Positions 26,411-35,107 are shown, numbered from the stretch's first letter. The stretch: DNA of 64,000 bases from Pseudonocardia sp. TRM90224 (GCF_021245725.1 NZ_JAJGSX010000006.1:62001-126000), one strand, 5' to 3'. Program-made: numbers and translations. Notes: generated from the letters alone by a model not told the origin.

Positions 26411-27130
26411 TCAGTCGTCGCCGCCACCGCCGCCGTTGTCGCCACCACCACCGTTGTCGCCGCCGCCGTTGTCGCCACCGCCGTCGCCGCCACGGTCGCC
26501 ACCGCCGCCGTTGTCGCCGCCACGGTCACCGCCGTCGTCGTCGCCGCCACGGTCGCCGCCATCGTCGTCGTTGCCGCCGCCGTTGTCGCCACCCCAGCCG
26601 CCGTCGTCGTCCCCGCCGTGGTCGCCTCCGTTGTCGGAGTCGCCTCCGTCGTTGTCGTCGTTCCAGCCGCCGTCGTGGTCGCCGCCGTTGTCGTCGTCGC
26701 CGTCGTGGCCGCCACCCCAACGGTCGCCGCCGTCGTTGTCGTCGTCGCCACCGTTGTCGTGGTCGCCGCCCCAACGATCACCGTCGTCGTTGCCGTGGTC
26801 GTCGTTGCCGCCGCCCCAGCGGTCGCCGTCGTCGTTGTTGCCGCGGTCGTCGTTGTCGCCGCCGCCCCAACGGTCGTGGTCGTTGCCGCGGTCGTCGTTG
26901 TCGTTGTCGCCGCCGCCCCAGCGATCGTTGTCGCCGTGGTCGTCGTTGTCGCCGCGGTTGTTGTCGCCGTGGTCGTTGTCCCCGCCGCCGAGCCAGTCGC
27001 CGACGTCCTTGACCTTGTCCTTTATCCGCTGGCCCTTGCCGCTGGGCTTGTCGGAGTCATCGTCGCCCCCGCCCCAGCGGTCGCCGCCGTCGTTGTCGTT
27101 CCCGCCGCCGTTGTCGCCGCCGCCCCACGA
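26411..27130. repeat. Low-complexity GCC/GTTGTC tandem DNA
   Basis: This stretch codes the end of the Gly/Asp-rich protein. It is built from short iterations of GCCGCC, GTTGTC and GTCGTC, with a recurring CCCCA(G/A)CG word (the RWGGG units). It is prone to slippage and hard to assemble. Confidence 0.7.
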
Positions 27131-28918
27131 GCCGTTGTCTCCCGAGTCGTCGGAGCCCTTCTGCTGCGACTTGTTCTTGGGGCTCGACCCGCCGTCGTTG
27201 TCGCCGCCACCGCCGAGCAGCGCACCGCCGACACCGCTGACGACGTCGCTGACGGGGTTGCCGCCCTTGTTGTCGCCCCCGTTGTCGCCCTTGCCGCCGC
27301 CGTCGTTGCCGCCCTTGTCGCCGCCGCCCTTGTTGCCGCCGCCGACCGCGTCGCCGATCGCGTCGACAGTGCCGCCGATGACACCGCCGCCGCCGTTCGA
27401 CCCGTTGTCGCCGCCGCCGTTGTCGGCACGGTCGCCGAACCCGCCGGCCGCGATCGCCGAGGGCTTCTTCTCTTCGCTCGGCCCGGCGTTGCCACCATTG
27501 CTCTGCGGCGCCGCCGCGGGAGCCTCGCCGCCGCCCTGCGCGAGCGGCTGCTCGCTGCCGCCGCCATTGGTGCCGCCGCCGGTGCCGCCGCCGTTCTCAC
27601 CGCCGCCGCTGCCGTCGGTGCTGCCGCCTTCCGAGCCGGGCTTGTGGCCGATCAGGGCCTGCACCTGCTCGACGACGGGGTCGTTGTCGGCCGTCACCTG
27701 CGGCAGCGGTGTGGCGATCGCCTGCTGGACACCGTCGCGGAGGTTCGTCAGCTCGCGGACGTTGTTGTCGCGCTGCTGCAGCCGGATCTCGCGCTGCTGC
27801 GCGAGGCTCTGCGAAGCGTCGGTCTGCACGCCGGTGCTCGGTGCCGCGCGCAGTGCCCGCTCGACGGCGTCGAGATGCGCCTGCGCGGTCGCGAGCTGCT
27901 TGGTGGCCTCCGGGAGCGACCGCAGCGCGGCCAGCTGGCCCTGGAGCGCAGCGCGCTGCTGCTCCAGCATCGCCTTCTGGTCGAGCAGCGCCTTGACCGC
28001 GGCGGGCGGCTCTCCGACGCGCTGGTCCTCCGGCAGCTGCAGCCAGCCCGCCTCGGTCTGCGCGACGACGTCGAGCTTCTTGTTGATCGCCGCCAGCACG
28101 ACGTCGGCGCGGGTCGCCCACTGGTCGGTGTCGACGGCGAGGTCGCCGTTGTTGGGCTGGGCCGGCGCGGTGGTCTGCTGCACCGGGACGTTCGTCAGGA
28201 CGACCCCCGAGCCGCCGGCGACGAGGCTCGCGATGGCGAGGCTCGCGACCGCACGGCGGCGGCGCAGCGCGCCGAGCCGCCTGCGCTGGCTCGGCCGCAG
28301 CGGCGCAACGCTGTCGGCGCCGTCGGTGCCATCGCCGCCCGTGGACTTCGACAGGCTGACCGTCGGCTGCGATGCCCAGCTCGCGGTCTCGCCGGACGGT
28401 GTCGCCTCGGACGATGTTGCCCCGGACGGTGTTGCCCCGGACCCGGCAGCGACCGGCACCGGCGTCCGCTTCTCGAGCAGCCGCGGCGCGCGCCTCGCCG
28501 GCGCCGGCGCTGCAGGAGCGGGCTGCCGGCGGATCGGCGTGGTCGCGCCGTCCTCGGCGGGCACCGCCTTCGCGGCAGCCTTCTTCGACGTCTTGTTGCC
28601 GTCGTCGACGGGCTTCGAGAGCCGGACCGTCTCGCCGTCGCTGCTCGCGGCAGCGGGCTTGAGCCTGATCGTCGGGGTATCGAGCTCGGGCTCGCTCTGC
28701 GAAGCGGCCACAGTCGGTTCGGCAGGCACAGCCGGTTCAGCCGGCGCCTTCACCTCGACGGTGGGCGCCGTGGGCTCGACCCGTGCCACGGACCGTTGCT
28801 TGCGTGCTGCGGCGCGGTGAGCCGCAGTGCAGTACAGTCGCTTCGGCCCACCGGCCTCCGGCTGCTCGATGATCGCGTCGCAACCCGGTAGGGCGCAGCG
28901 CTCCACCTCGTCGGTCAT
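26411..28918 (-). CDS. Zinc-finger, single-pass membrane protein with a long Gly/Asp/Asn-rich exported domain
   Basis: 835 residues. The N-terminus has a possible zinc site, C8-X4-C13-X16-C30-X3-H34 (CALPGC...LYCTAAHRAAARK). Residues 45-210 are Pro/Ala-rich and disordered. A basic cluster (QRRRLGALRRRR) precedes one helix (about 222-244), predicting the N-terminus inside. Residues 255-405 form a helical, partly coiled domain. From 428 to the end the chain is almost only Gly, Asp and Asn, with at least six DRWGG units and two short amphipathic interruptions (VIGGTVDAIGDAVGGG; QRIKDKVKDVGDWLGGG). AAGGGGGG sits ahead of the ATG. It lies between ATPases 2 and 3 on the opposite strand. It is not a canonical RTX protein; divalent-metal binding or wall association is inference. 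Confidence 0.8.
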   Translation of the reverse strand: MTDEVERCALPGCDAIIEQPEAGGPKRLYCTAAHRAAARKQRSVARVEPTAPTVEVKAPAEPAVPAEPTVAASQSEPELDTPTIRLKPAAASSDGETVRLSKPVDDGNKTSKKAAAKAVPAEDGATTPIRRQPAPAAPAPARRAPRLLEKRTPVPVAAGSGATPSGATSSEATPSGETASWASQPTVSLSKSTGGDGTDGADSVAPLRPSQRRRLGALRRRRAVASLAIASLVAGGSGVVLTNVPVQQTTAPAQPNNGDLAVDTDQWATRADVVLAAINKKLDVVAQTEAGWLQLPEDQRVGEPPAAVKALLDQKAMLEQQRAALQGQLAALRSLPEATKQLATAQAHLDAVERALRAAPSTGVQTDASQSLAQQREIRLQQRDNNVRELTNLRDGVQQAIATPLPQVTADNDPVVEQVQALIGHKPGSEGGSTDGSGGGENGGGTGGGTNGGGSEQPLAQGGGEAPAAAPQSNGGNAGPSEEKKPSAIAAGGFGDRADNGGGDNGSNGGGGVIGGTVDAIGDAVGGGNKGGGDKGGNDGGGKGDNGGDNKGGNPVSDVVSGVGGALLGGGGDNDGGSSPKNKSQQKGSDDSGDNGSWGGGDNGGGNDNDGGDRWGGGDDDSDKPSGKGQRIKDKVKDVGDWLGGGDNDHGDNNRGDNDDHGDNDRWGGGDNDNDDRGNDHDRWGGGDNDDRGNNDDGDRWGGGNDDHGNDDGDRWGGDHDNGGDDDNDGGDRWGGGHDGDDDNGGDHDGGWNDDNDGGDSDNGGDHGGDDDGGWGGDNGGGNDDDGGDRGGDDDGGDRGGDNGGGGDRGGDGGGDNGGGDNGGGGDNGGGGGDD

Positions 28919-29456
28919 GTTCCCCCCTTGGGCAGGCCACCGGTCCGGTCCTGAGGTCGGCCCCCCGGTCGGTGGTCTGTCTCATGGCTTTCTGTTGCGT
29001 GCCGAACACGCCTGGTCAGGACGCGTCCGTCGAGTGGTCGGCACGCTCGCTCCGCCGCTCGCTCGACGTTGCACAATGTAGCGCACCATTCCCGATCGGG
29101 CGTATCGGGAGAAAGCGGTTTGGGTGTCTTCGTCACCACTTGGTGAACGGACGGTGACCCAACTGAATGCGCAGTGTCGCCGCGCCCCCGGACTCCCGCC
29201 TGACCAGGCGAGATATGTGCAGCAGCAATCTGTTGAAACGCACTGGTCAGAACTCTGGTCGGAGCGACGGCGACGCAGCCCGACGGCCCGCGTTGTGGAC
29301 CGCGAGCCCCTGTGACGTGCCCCGCCGGCCCCGGCGTGCGTAGGATCTGACCCGCAGCGATGATCAGCGCGAGATCAGCGCGGTTGCGCAATCGTTCCGG
29401 ATCGCGGCCGGCCGAAACCTTGGGGGTGGCCGCCGCGGCTGTGTGGGTGGGGAGAC
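28919..29456. other. Long divergent intergenic region
   Basis: 538 bases between the Gly/Asp-rich gene (reverse) and ATPase 3 (forward), less GC-biased than the genes around it. I see no gene with a ribosome site and no repeat of families A-C. A small inverted word, CACCACTTGGTG, lies near 29138. Both promoters must be here. Confidence 0.5.
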
Positions 29457-30764
29457 ATGCCGAAGCGAGCCTTCGTGTCATCGGAGACCGGGACACCGCC
29501 GGAAGCAGAGGTGCCCGAAGCGCCCGAAGCTGTGCCCGAGACCTCACCCGAGGTCGAGGAAGCCGCGTCGGAGGCGTCGACGCCCGACGGCACCGGTGCG
29601 GCCGGTGCCGAAGCTCCTGCCGAGGCCCCTGTCGTTGAAGAGGCCAGTGTCGTTGAAGAGGCCACTGCCGAGCCGGTTGCGGCACCGGTCCCCGAAGCCG
29701 CCGCGGTGCCGCTGACGAAGGCCCAGCCGGCGCCGCCGTCCGAGCCGTCGCTGCCGTCGCTGCTGCCGCCTGCGCCCCGACCTGAGCCGCGGCTGCCCAC
29801 GCTTGCGCCACCGGAGCAGTACGAGTCGACGGGCCCGTCCTCGGAGCTCACCGACTACACGATCGTGCGCAGGCGCCCCGACGTACCCGGCGAGGGCTGG
29901 CGGCGGGTGGTCTACAAGCTCAGCGGCGGCACGATCAACCCCGGGCTCAGCCCGGCCGAGAAGCGCCGCAAGGACCAGGTGCAGCGCGCGCGGCGGCCGT
30001 TGCCGAGCCCGCACCACGTCGCCGTGCTTTCCCTGAAGGGCGGGGTCGGCAAGACGACGGTCTCGGCCGTGATGGGGCTGCTGCTCGCCGAGTACCGCGG
30101 CGACCGCGTGGTGGCGCTCGACGCCAACCCCGATGCCGGGACGCTCGCCGACCGCCTCACCGGCGAGTCGGAGGTGACGGTCCGCAACCTGATCGAGAAC
30201 ATCGGTGGGATCGGCGCACTGCCCGACGTCGCCCGCTACACGAGCCTCGCCGGCCGGCTCCAGGTCGTGGCGTCGGAGCAGGACCCCGCCATGAGCGAGG
30301 CGTTCACCCGCGCCGAGTACGAGCAGGTGTGCACCGTGCTGCGGCGCTTCTACAACATCGTGATCACCGACTCGGGCACCGGGCTCGTGCACTCGGCGAT
30401 GGACGGCACGCTGGCGCTCGCGCACAGCATCGTCGTGGTCGGCTCGCTCACCGTCGACGGCGCGAGCCGCGCGAGCAAGACGCTCGACTGGCTGGTCGCA
30501 CACGGGTTCCGCGAGGCCGTCGCGCGCGCCGTCGTGGTGCTCTCCCGCGACCGCACCAGCAAGGAGATCGACGCGAACCGGCTGAAGGCGCACTTCGCCG
30601 AGCGCTGCCGGGCCGTCGTGGAGATCCCGCCCGACGAGCACCTCGCCACCGGCGGTCGGATCGCGCTCTCGTCGCTGCGCACGCCGACCACCGACGCGTT
30701 CCTCGAGCTGGTCGCGCTCGTCGCCGACGAGTTCGGCTCGGAGCCCCCGGCGAGGCTCGTGTGA
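29457..30764 (+). CDS. MinD/ParA-superfamily ATPase, EspI-like (paralogue 3)
   Basis: 435 residues. Residues 1-125 are an acidic Pro/Glu/Ala/Val tail with repeats (PVVEEASVVEEATAEP), unlike the tails of its paralogues. Linker 'EGWRRVVYKLSGGTINPGLS', Walker A at 194-200 (LKGGVGKTT), 'LDANPDAGTLADRL', 'VITDSGTGLVHSAMDGTL', C-terminal 'HLATGGRIALSSLR'. A good ribosome site (GGGGAGAC) precedes the ATG. The stop overlaps a lipoprotein gene by GTGA, so the two are translated together. Confidence 0.88.
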   Translation: MPKRAFVSSETGTPPEAEVPEAPEAVPETSPEVEEAASEASTPDGTGAAGAEAPAEAPVVEEASVVEEATAEPVAAPVPEAAAVPLTKAQPAPPSEPSLPSLLPPAPRPEPRLPTLAPPEQYESTGPSSELTDYTIVRRRPDVPGEGWRRVVYKLSGGTINPGLSPAEKRRKDQVQRARRPLPSPHHVAVLSLKGGVGKTTVSAVMGLLLAEYRGDRVVALDANPDAGTLADRLTGESEVTVRNLIENIGGIGALPDVARYTSLAGRLQVVASEQDPAMSEAFTRAEYEQVCTVLRRFYNIVITDSGTGLVHSAMDGTLALAHSIVVVGSLTVDGASRASKTLDWLVAHGFREAVARAVVVLSRDRTSKEIDANRLKAHFAERCRAVVEIPPDEHLATGGRIALSSLRTPTTDAFLELVALVADEFGSEPPARLV

Positions 30765-31207
30765 AGGCTTCCACCATGGCCGGACGCCCCGCCGTCCTCC
30801 CTGCCGTCGTCACTGCCGTCCTTGCAGCCGCGGCGCTGCTCGTTGCGGGGTGCACGTCGAGCGTCTCCGGCACCCCCGAGACGACCGGCGGCGCGCCTGC
30901 GACCTCGGCCCAACGCACGACGTCGAACGCGGCCCCGGGCAAGAAGTGCACGGTGTCCGTTGGTAGCGGGGTCATCAGCATGTCGGGCAACGGGGGGCGG
31001 GCGTCCACCAAGAACGGCCAGTCGTCCTTCTCGTGCGGGAACGGCCCGCTCATCGCGGTGGGGCCGATCGACGCGAACGGGGTGACGCTCACGGTCGACT
31101 CGACACCCGTCCCGATCGCGGTCGGCTCGTCGGCGACCGTCGGCCCGTACGACGTCAGCCTGCAGAGCATCGAGAACGGCGTCGCGAAGCTCACCGTCGC
31201 GACCTGA
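30761..31207 (+). CDS. Predicted lipoprotein coupled to ATPase 3
   Basis: 148 residues. A signal peptide (hydrophobic from about 12 to 29) ends in lipobox VAGC with the lipidated cysteine at C31. A Ser/Thr/Pro-rich linker follows, then a small domain of alternating beta-type sequence with one cysteine pair (KKCTVSVG; SFSCGNGP). The GTG overlaps the ATPase 3 stop, which places a surface lipoprotein in the same translational unit as a cytoplasmic ATPase. An ATG at codon 6 is an alternative start. I do not recognise the domain. Confidence 0.8.
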   Translation: MKASTMAGRPAVLPAVVTAVLAAAALLVAGCTSSVSGTPETTGGAPATSAQRTTSNAAPGKKCTVSVGSGVISMSGNGGRASTKNGQSSFSCGNGPLIAVGPIDANGVTLTVDSTPVPIAVGSSATVGPYDVSLQSIENGVAKLTVAT

Positions 31208-31258
31208 GCCGCACCACCGGGCGGCTGGTCGCGGCCCGTGACCAAGGAGAGAGGTGCC

Positions 31259-32494
31259 GTGAGCGGCGAGGACAACACCGACCCGCGTGGCGTGCCGAAC
31301 CGGGCGTCCCGCCGGGCCCGCGCGGCCGAGCTGGCCGCGCGCCGGGCTGCGCAGGCCGAGGCGGGGACCCCGCCGGAGCCGGCCCAGCCCGAATCGGACC
31401 CCCAGGAGTCGATTCAGGAGTCGATGCAGCCGTCGTATCCGGCATACCCTGCTCAGGCTGGGTTTTCCGGGGAGGTGGCCATGCCCGTGCATCCCGATCA
31501 GTCGGCCGGTTCTGGCCGCTGGCCCGCGCCCGACTCGTCGACGGCGGCGGAGCTCACCGAGGACGCGATCATCCGCTTCCGCAGCGACCGCCCGCGTTCC
31601 GGCTGGCGCCGCGCGCTCTACATGGCGACCGGCGGGCTGGTGAACCCCGGCATCGGGGCCGCCGAGTCGGCCCGCCAGGACCAGCTGCGGCGCATGCGCC
31701 GCCAGCTGCCCGGCTCGCACCAGATCGCGGTGAGCTCGATCAAGGGCGGGGTCGGCAAGACGACGGTCTCGGCGTGCCTCGGGCTCGTCCTCGCGGAGAA
31801 CCGTGGCGACCGCGTGATCGCGCTCGACGCCAACCCGAACGCCGGGACGCTGGCCGACCGGTTGACGGCGGAGACCTCGCTGACGGTCCGCAACCTCATC
31901 GAGAACCTGGAGAACACCCGCTCGCTGACCGACGTCGCCCGGTACACGAGCCTCGCGGGCCGGCTGCAGGTGCTGGCCTCGGAGCAGGACCCGGCGATGA
32001 GCGAGGCCTTCAACCGCGAGGAGTACGAGCGGGTCTGCGAGGTGCTGACCCGCTTCTACAACATCGTGATCACGGATTCGGGCACCGGCCTGGTGCATTC
32101 GGCGATGGAGGGCACGCTCGCGCTCGCCGACAGCCTCGTGATCGTCGGCACCCCGACCGTCGACGGTGCGAGCCGCGCGAGCAAGACGCTCGACTGGCTG
32201 ATCGCGCACGGCCACGCCGACGGTGTCGCCGACGCCGTCGTGGTGCTGAGCTGCGACCGCACCAGCCGCTCGGTCGACAGGGCGCTCGTGCGCAGCCACT
32301 TCGAGGCGCGCTGCCGCGCGGTCGTCGAGCTGCCGTTCGATCCGCACCTCGCCGCGGGCGGCCGGATCGACCTCGCGCAGCTCAAGCAGCCGACGCACGA
32401 TTCGCTGCTGGAGCTGGCCGCCCACCTCGCTGACGCGTTCGCGGCACCGATGCGCCCACCACTTCGGCCCGGCCCCGTGCCGAGCCTCGGCTGA
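31259..32494 (+). CDS. MinD/ParA-superfamily ATPase, EspI-like (paralogue 4)
   Basis: 411 residues. The first 30 residues are strongly basic and helical (RASRRARAAELAARRAAQA); the tail then becomes Pro/Glu/Gln-rich to about 90. Linker 'SGWRRALYMATGGLVNPG', Walker A at 162-168, 'LDANPNAGTLADRLT' (Asn where the others have Asp), 'VITDSGTGLVHSAMEGTL', C-terminal 'HLAAGGRIDLAQLK'. The GTG at 31259 is preferred because AAGGAGAGAGG lies just ahead; a GTG at 31238 would include that site. It lies 51 bases after the lipoprotein stop and 30 bases before yceD. Confidence 0.88.
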   Translation: MSGEDNTDPRGVPNRASRRARAAELAARRAAQAEAGTPPEPAQPESDPQESIQESMQPSYPAYPAQAGFSGEVAMPVHPDQSAGSGRWPAPDSSTAAELTEDAIIRFRSDRPRSGWRRALYMATGGLVNPGIGAAESARQDQLRRMRRQLPGSHQIAVSSIKGGVGKTTVSACLGLVLAENRGDRVIALDANPNAGTLADRLTAETSLTVRNLIENLENTRSLTDVARYTSLAGRLQVLASEQDPAMSEAFNREEYERVCEVLTRFYNIVITDSGTGLVHSAMEGTLALADSLVIVGTPTVDGASRASKTLDWLIAHGHADGVADAVVVLSCDRTSRSVDRALVRSHFEARCRAVVELPFDPHLAAGGRIDLAQLKQPTHDSLLELAAHLADAFAAPMRPPLRPGPVPSLG

Positions 32495-32511
32495 CGATTT
32501 CCGAGAGCGCC

Positions 32512-32517
32512 TACCCT
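32512..32517 (+). promoter_or_regulatory. -10 element (TACCCT) of a leaderless transcript
   Basis: TACCCT ends seven bases before the yceD GTG and no ribosome site is present. The house-keeping cluster yceD-rpmF-rnc-mutM therefore seems to have its own promoter, separate from the ATPase island. Confidence 0.55.
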
Positions 32518-32524
32518 GGATGTC

Positions 32525-33109
32525 GTGAGCACGAAGAACGCATCGCCGGATCCCGCCAGCCCGTGGGTGTTCAACACCCGTGAGCTCGGCAGGCGTCCCG
32601 GCACCATGCGCAGCTACCAGCGCAGCGTCCCCGCACCGGCGGACGGCCTCGGGCTGGAGACGATCGGTGTGGTGGCCGGCTCGCCGGTCGAGCTGGAGGT
32701 CCGGCTGGAGTCGGTCACCGAGGGCGTCTACGTCTCCGGCACGGCGCACGCCGCCGTCGAGGGCGAGTGCGCGCGCTGCCTCGACCCGCTGTCCGACGAA
32801 GTGAACGTCGACATCCAGGAACTGTTCGCCTACCCCGACAGCGTCACCGACGAGACCACCGACGAGGACGAGCTGCCCAGGGTCGTCGACGACCTGGTCG
32901 ACGTGGAGCAGACCGTGCGCGACGCAATCGTGCTGGCGCTCCCGCTCGCCCCTTTGTGCGGTCCCGACTGCCGCGGGCTGTGCCCCGAATGCGGTGAGAA
33001 GTGGGCTGTTCTCGCGCCGGACCACGGGCATGAGACACTGGATCCTCGATGGGCCGCTCTGCGCGAACGTGCAGCATCGACCGGCCCGTCCGCGAATGAG
33101 ACACCCTGA
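32525..33109 (+). CDS. yceD: YceD family protein (DUF177)
   Basis: The 194-residue protein has the DUF177 core 'FNTRELGRRPGTMRSYQRSV', 'GECARCLDPLSDEVNVDIQELF' and 'DLVDVEQTVRDAIVLALPLAPLC', followed by 'CRGLCPECG'. The four-cysteine signature is present. The family always sits upstream of rpmF and is linked to 23S rRNA maturation in some bacteria; its exact role is not settled. The GTG is placed by the leaderless promoter. Confidence 0.92.
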   Translation: MSTKNASPDPASPWVFNTRELGRRPGTMRSYQRSVPAPADGLGLETIGVVAGSPVELEVRLESVTEGVYVSGTAHAAVEGECARCLDPLSDEVNVDIQELFAYPDSVTDETTDEDELPRVVDDLVDVEQTVRDAIVLALPLAPLCGPDCRGLCPECGEKWAVLAPDHGHETLDPRWAALRERAASTGPSANETP

Positions 33110-33175
33110 ACGACCCCTGTAAGAAACTGTGCTGTGTGACCGTCCCGGTCACCGATATCTGCTAGGAGATCAACC

Positions 33176-33358
33176 GTGGCTGTCCCGAAGCGCCGGATGT
33201 CGCGGTCGAACACGCGCTCACGTCGGTCGCAGTGGAAGGCCACTGCTCCCACGCTCGTCGCCTGCTCGAACCGTGCTTGCCGGGCCACCAAGCCGCCGCA
33301 CGTCGCCTGCCCCACCTGCGGCACGTACGACGGCCGCCAGGTCGTTTCCCCCGCCTGA
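33176..33358 (+). CDS. rpmF: 50S ribosomal protein L32 (bL32)
   Basis: 60 residues: '[20 protein letters not shown]' at the N-terminus, then 'CSNRAC' and 'CPTCG', a four-cysteine zinc-ribbon form. The GTG has AGGAG eight bases ahead. It lies between yceD and rnc in the conserved order. Confidence 0.97.
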   Translation: MAVPKRRMSRSNTRSRRSQWKATAPTLVACSNRACRATKPPHVACPTCGTYDGRQVVSPA

Positions 33359-33384
33359 TATCTGCGGAGTGAACCGGCTCGAGG

Positions 33385-34137
33385 ATGGCGGAGCGAGGAG
33401 CGTCGGGGCCCGTGGATGATCGCGGGCCCCTTCTGAAGTCACTGGGCGTCGACGTCGACGAAGAGTTGCTGACGCTTGCGCTGACCCACCGGTCGTACGC
33501 CTACGAGAACGGTGGGCTGCCGACGAACGAGCGGTTGGAGTTCCTCGGCGATTCGGTGCTCAGCATCGTCGTCACCGAACGGCTCTACCGCGAGCATCCC
33601 GACCTTCCGGAGGGGCAGCTCGCGAAGCTGCGCGCGAGCGTCGTCAACATGCACGCGCTGGCCGGTGTGGCCAGCACGCTGGGCGTCGACGGGCTGGGCG
33701 CGTTCCTGTACCTCGGCCGCGGCGAGGAGATGACCGGCGGCCGGACCAAGGCGAGCATCCTGGCCGACGCCACCGAAGCGTTGATCGGCGCGGTCTATCT
33801 GCAGCACGGCCTGGAGATCGCGCGCGGGCTGGTGCACCGCTGGTTCGACGACCTGCTGGTGGGCGCGCCGCTGCTGGGCGCCGGCCTCGACTGGAAGACG
33901 AGCCTTCAGGAGCTGACCGCCTCCGGCGACCTCGGCGTCCCCGAGTACAAGATCACCGAGGACGGTCCGGACCACCTCAAGATCTTCACGGCCACCGCCG
34001 TCGTCAGCGGCCGTGAGCTCGGCTCCGGCGAGGGTCGCACCAAGAAGGAAGCTGAGCAGAAGGCCGCCGAGCTCGCGTGGCGCGCGCTCACGGCGGAGGC
34101 GGCGTCGGGCAGTACCGACGAGCCCACTTCTTCATAG
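33385..34137 (+). CDS. rnc: Ribonuclease III
   Basis: Double-strand RNA endonuclease that processes rRNA precursors. 250 residues. The catalytic domain has the signature '[12 protein letters not shown]' and '[13 protein letters not shown]' with the metal-binding acidic residues. The C-terminal double-strand RNA binding domain starts near 165 ('[10 protein letters not shown]', '[18 protein letters not shown]'). The ATG at 33385 has only a weak ribosome site; a GTG a few codons later is possible. mutM follows 10 bases after the stop. Confidence 0.96.
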   Translation: MAERGASGPVDDRGPLLKSLGVDVDEELLTLALTHRSYAYENGGLPTNERLEFLGDSVLSIVVTERLYREHPDLPEGQLAKLRASVVNMHALAGVASTLGVDGLGAFLYLGRGEEMTGGRTKASILADATEALIGAVYLQHGLEIARGLVHRWFDDLLVGAPLLGAGLDWKTSLQELTASGDLGVPEYKITEDGPDHLKIFTATAVVSGRELGSGEGRTKKEAEQKAAELAWRALTAEAASGSTDEPTSS

Positions 34138-34147
34138 TGGAGCTGTA

Positions 34148-35029
34148 GTGCCGGAGCTTCCCGAGGTCGAGGTCGTCCGGCGAGGGCTCGCCGGGCACGT
34201 GGTCGACCGCAAGATCACCCACGTCGCCGTCGAGCATCCGCGGGCCGTGCGCAGGCACGTCGAGGGCGGCGCCGACTTCGCCGCGCGGCTCGACGGTCGC
34301 ACGATCACGGCGGCCCGTCGGCGCGGCAAGTACCTGTGGCTGGAGCTCGACGGCGGTGAGCCGGGCGACGACTCCGTGCTCGCACACCTCGGCATGAGCG
34401 GGCAGATGCTCATCGCCACCGCCGACCGGCCCGTCGAGAAGCACCTGCGGATCCGGTTCCGTTTTGCCGACGACGGGCCCGAGCTGAGGTTCGTCGACCA
34501 GCGCACGTTCGGTGGTCTGTCAGTGCACCCGCTGGTGCCGGCCGTCGGCGGCGGGCTGCTGCCCGAACCGGTGGCGCACATCGCCCGCGACCCGATGGAC
34601 CCGGCGTTCGACCTCGACGCCGCCGTCGCGGCGATCCGGCGCCGCCGCACCGGCCTCAAGCGCGCGCTGCTCGACCAGACCGTCGTCTCCGGCATCGGCA
34701 ACATCTACGCCGACGAGGCCCTGTGGCGGGCGAAGCTGCACTGGGCCCGGCCGACCGAGGCGCTGACCCGCAAGCAGGGCCGCGAGGTGCTCACCGCGGC
34801 CACCGACGTGATGAACGCCGCGCTCGCCGCGGGCGGCACGTCGTTCGACACGCTGTACGTCGACGTCAACGGGGCGTCGGGGTACTTCGACCGCTCGCTC
34901 GACGCCTACGGGCAGGCCGAGCGACCCTGCCGGCGCTGCGGCACCCCGATCCGCCGCGACCCCTTCATGAACCGCAGCTCCTACAGCTGCCCCCGCTGCC
35001 AACCGCGGCCGCGCAACCCGCACCCGTAA
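34148..35029 (+). CDS. mutM: Formamidopyrimidine-DNA glycosylase
   Basis: Removes 8-oxoguanine and FapyG and nicks the strand. 293 residues. The mature N-terminus 'PELPEVE' supplies the catalytic proline and glutamate, '[10 protein letters not shown]' the conserved lysine, '[13 protein letters not shown]' the H2TH region, and the C-terminal zinc finger is 'CRRCGTPI...SYSCPRCQ'. The GTG start has GGAG five bases ahead. The last gene of the yceD-rpmF-rnc-mutM unit, it ends just before a family B inverted repeat. Confidence 0.96.
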   Translation: MPELPEVEVVRRGLAGHVVDRKITHVAVEHPRAVRRHVEGGADFAARLDGRTITAARRRGKYLWLELDGGEPGDDSVLAHLGMSGQMLIATADRPVEKHLRIRFRFADDGPELRFVDQRTFGGLSVHPLVPAVGGGLLPEPVAHIARDPMDPAFDLDAAVAAIRRRRTGLKRALLDQTVVSGIGNIYADEALWRAKLHWARPTEALTRKQGREVLTAATDVMNAALAAGGTSFDTLYVDVNGASGYFDRSLDAYGQAERPCRRCGTPIRRDPFMNRSSYSCPRCQPRPRNPHP

Positions 35030-35032
35030 CCC

Positions 35033-35103
35033 CAACTTCCCCACCGTTTTGGGTGGATGCGCGCCAAATTCGCGCGCATGTGCCCAAAACGGTGGGGAAG
35101 TTG
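35033..35103. repeat. Family B inverted repeat, copy 2
   Basis: Perfect 21-bp outer arms (CAACTTCCCCACCGTTTTGGG and its complement). An inner ATGCGCGC / GCGCGCAT pairing makes a second stem. It lies between the convergent mutM and response-regulator genes, where a two-way terminator would fit. Confidence 0.9.
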
Positions 35104-35107
35104 TTGG

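Noticed and set aside
26411..27130. Gly/Asp-rich tail as an RTX toxin
   Set aside because: The GGxGxDxUx nonapeptide pattern is not maintained and no type I secretion genes are nearby.
26172..28891. Two forward frames of over 880 codons across the Gly/Asp-rich gene (Ser/Pro-rich and Val/Ala-rich)
   Set aside because: Low-complexity shadows of the GCC/GTTGTC repeats. The reverse frame has a ribosome site, a cysteine motif and a sensible domain order, although I cannot fully exclude the others by eye.
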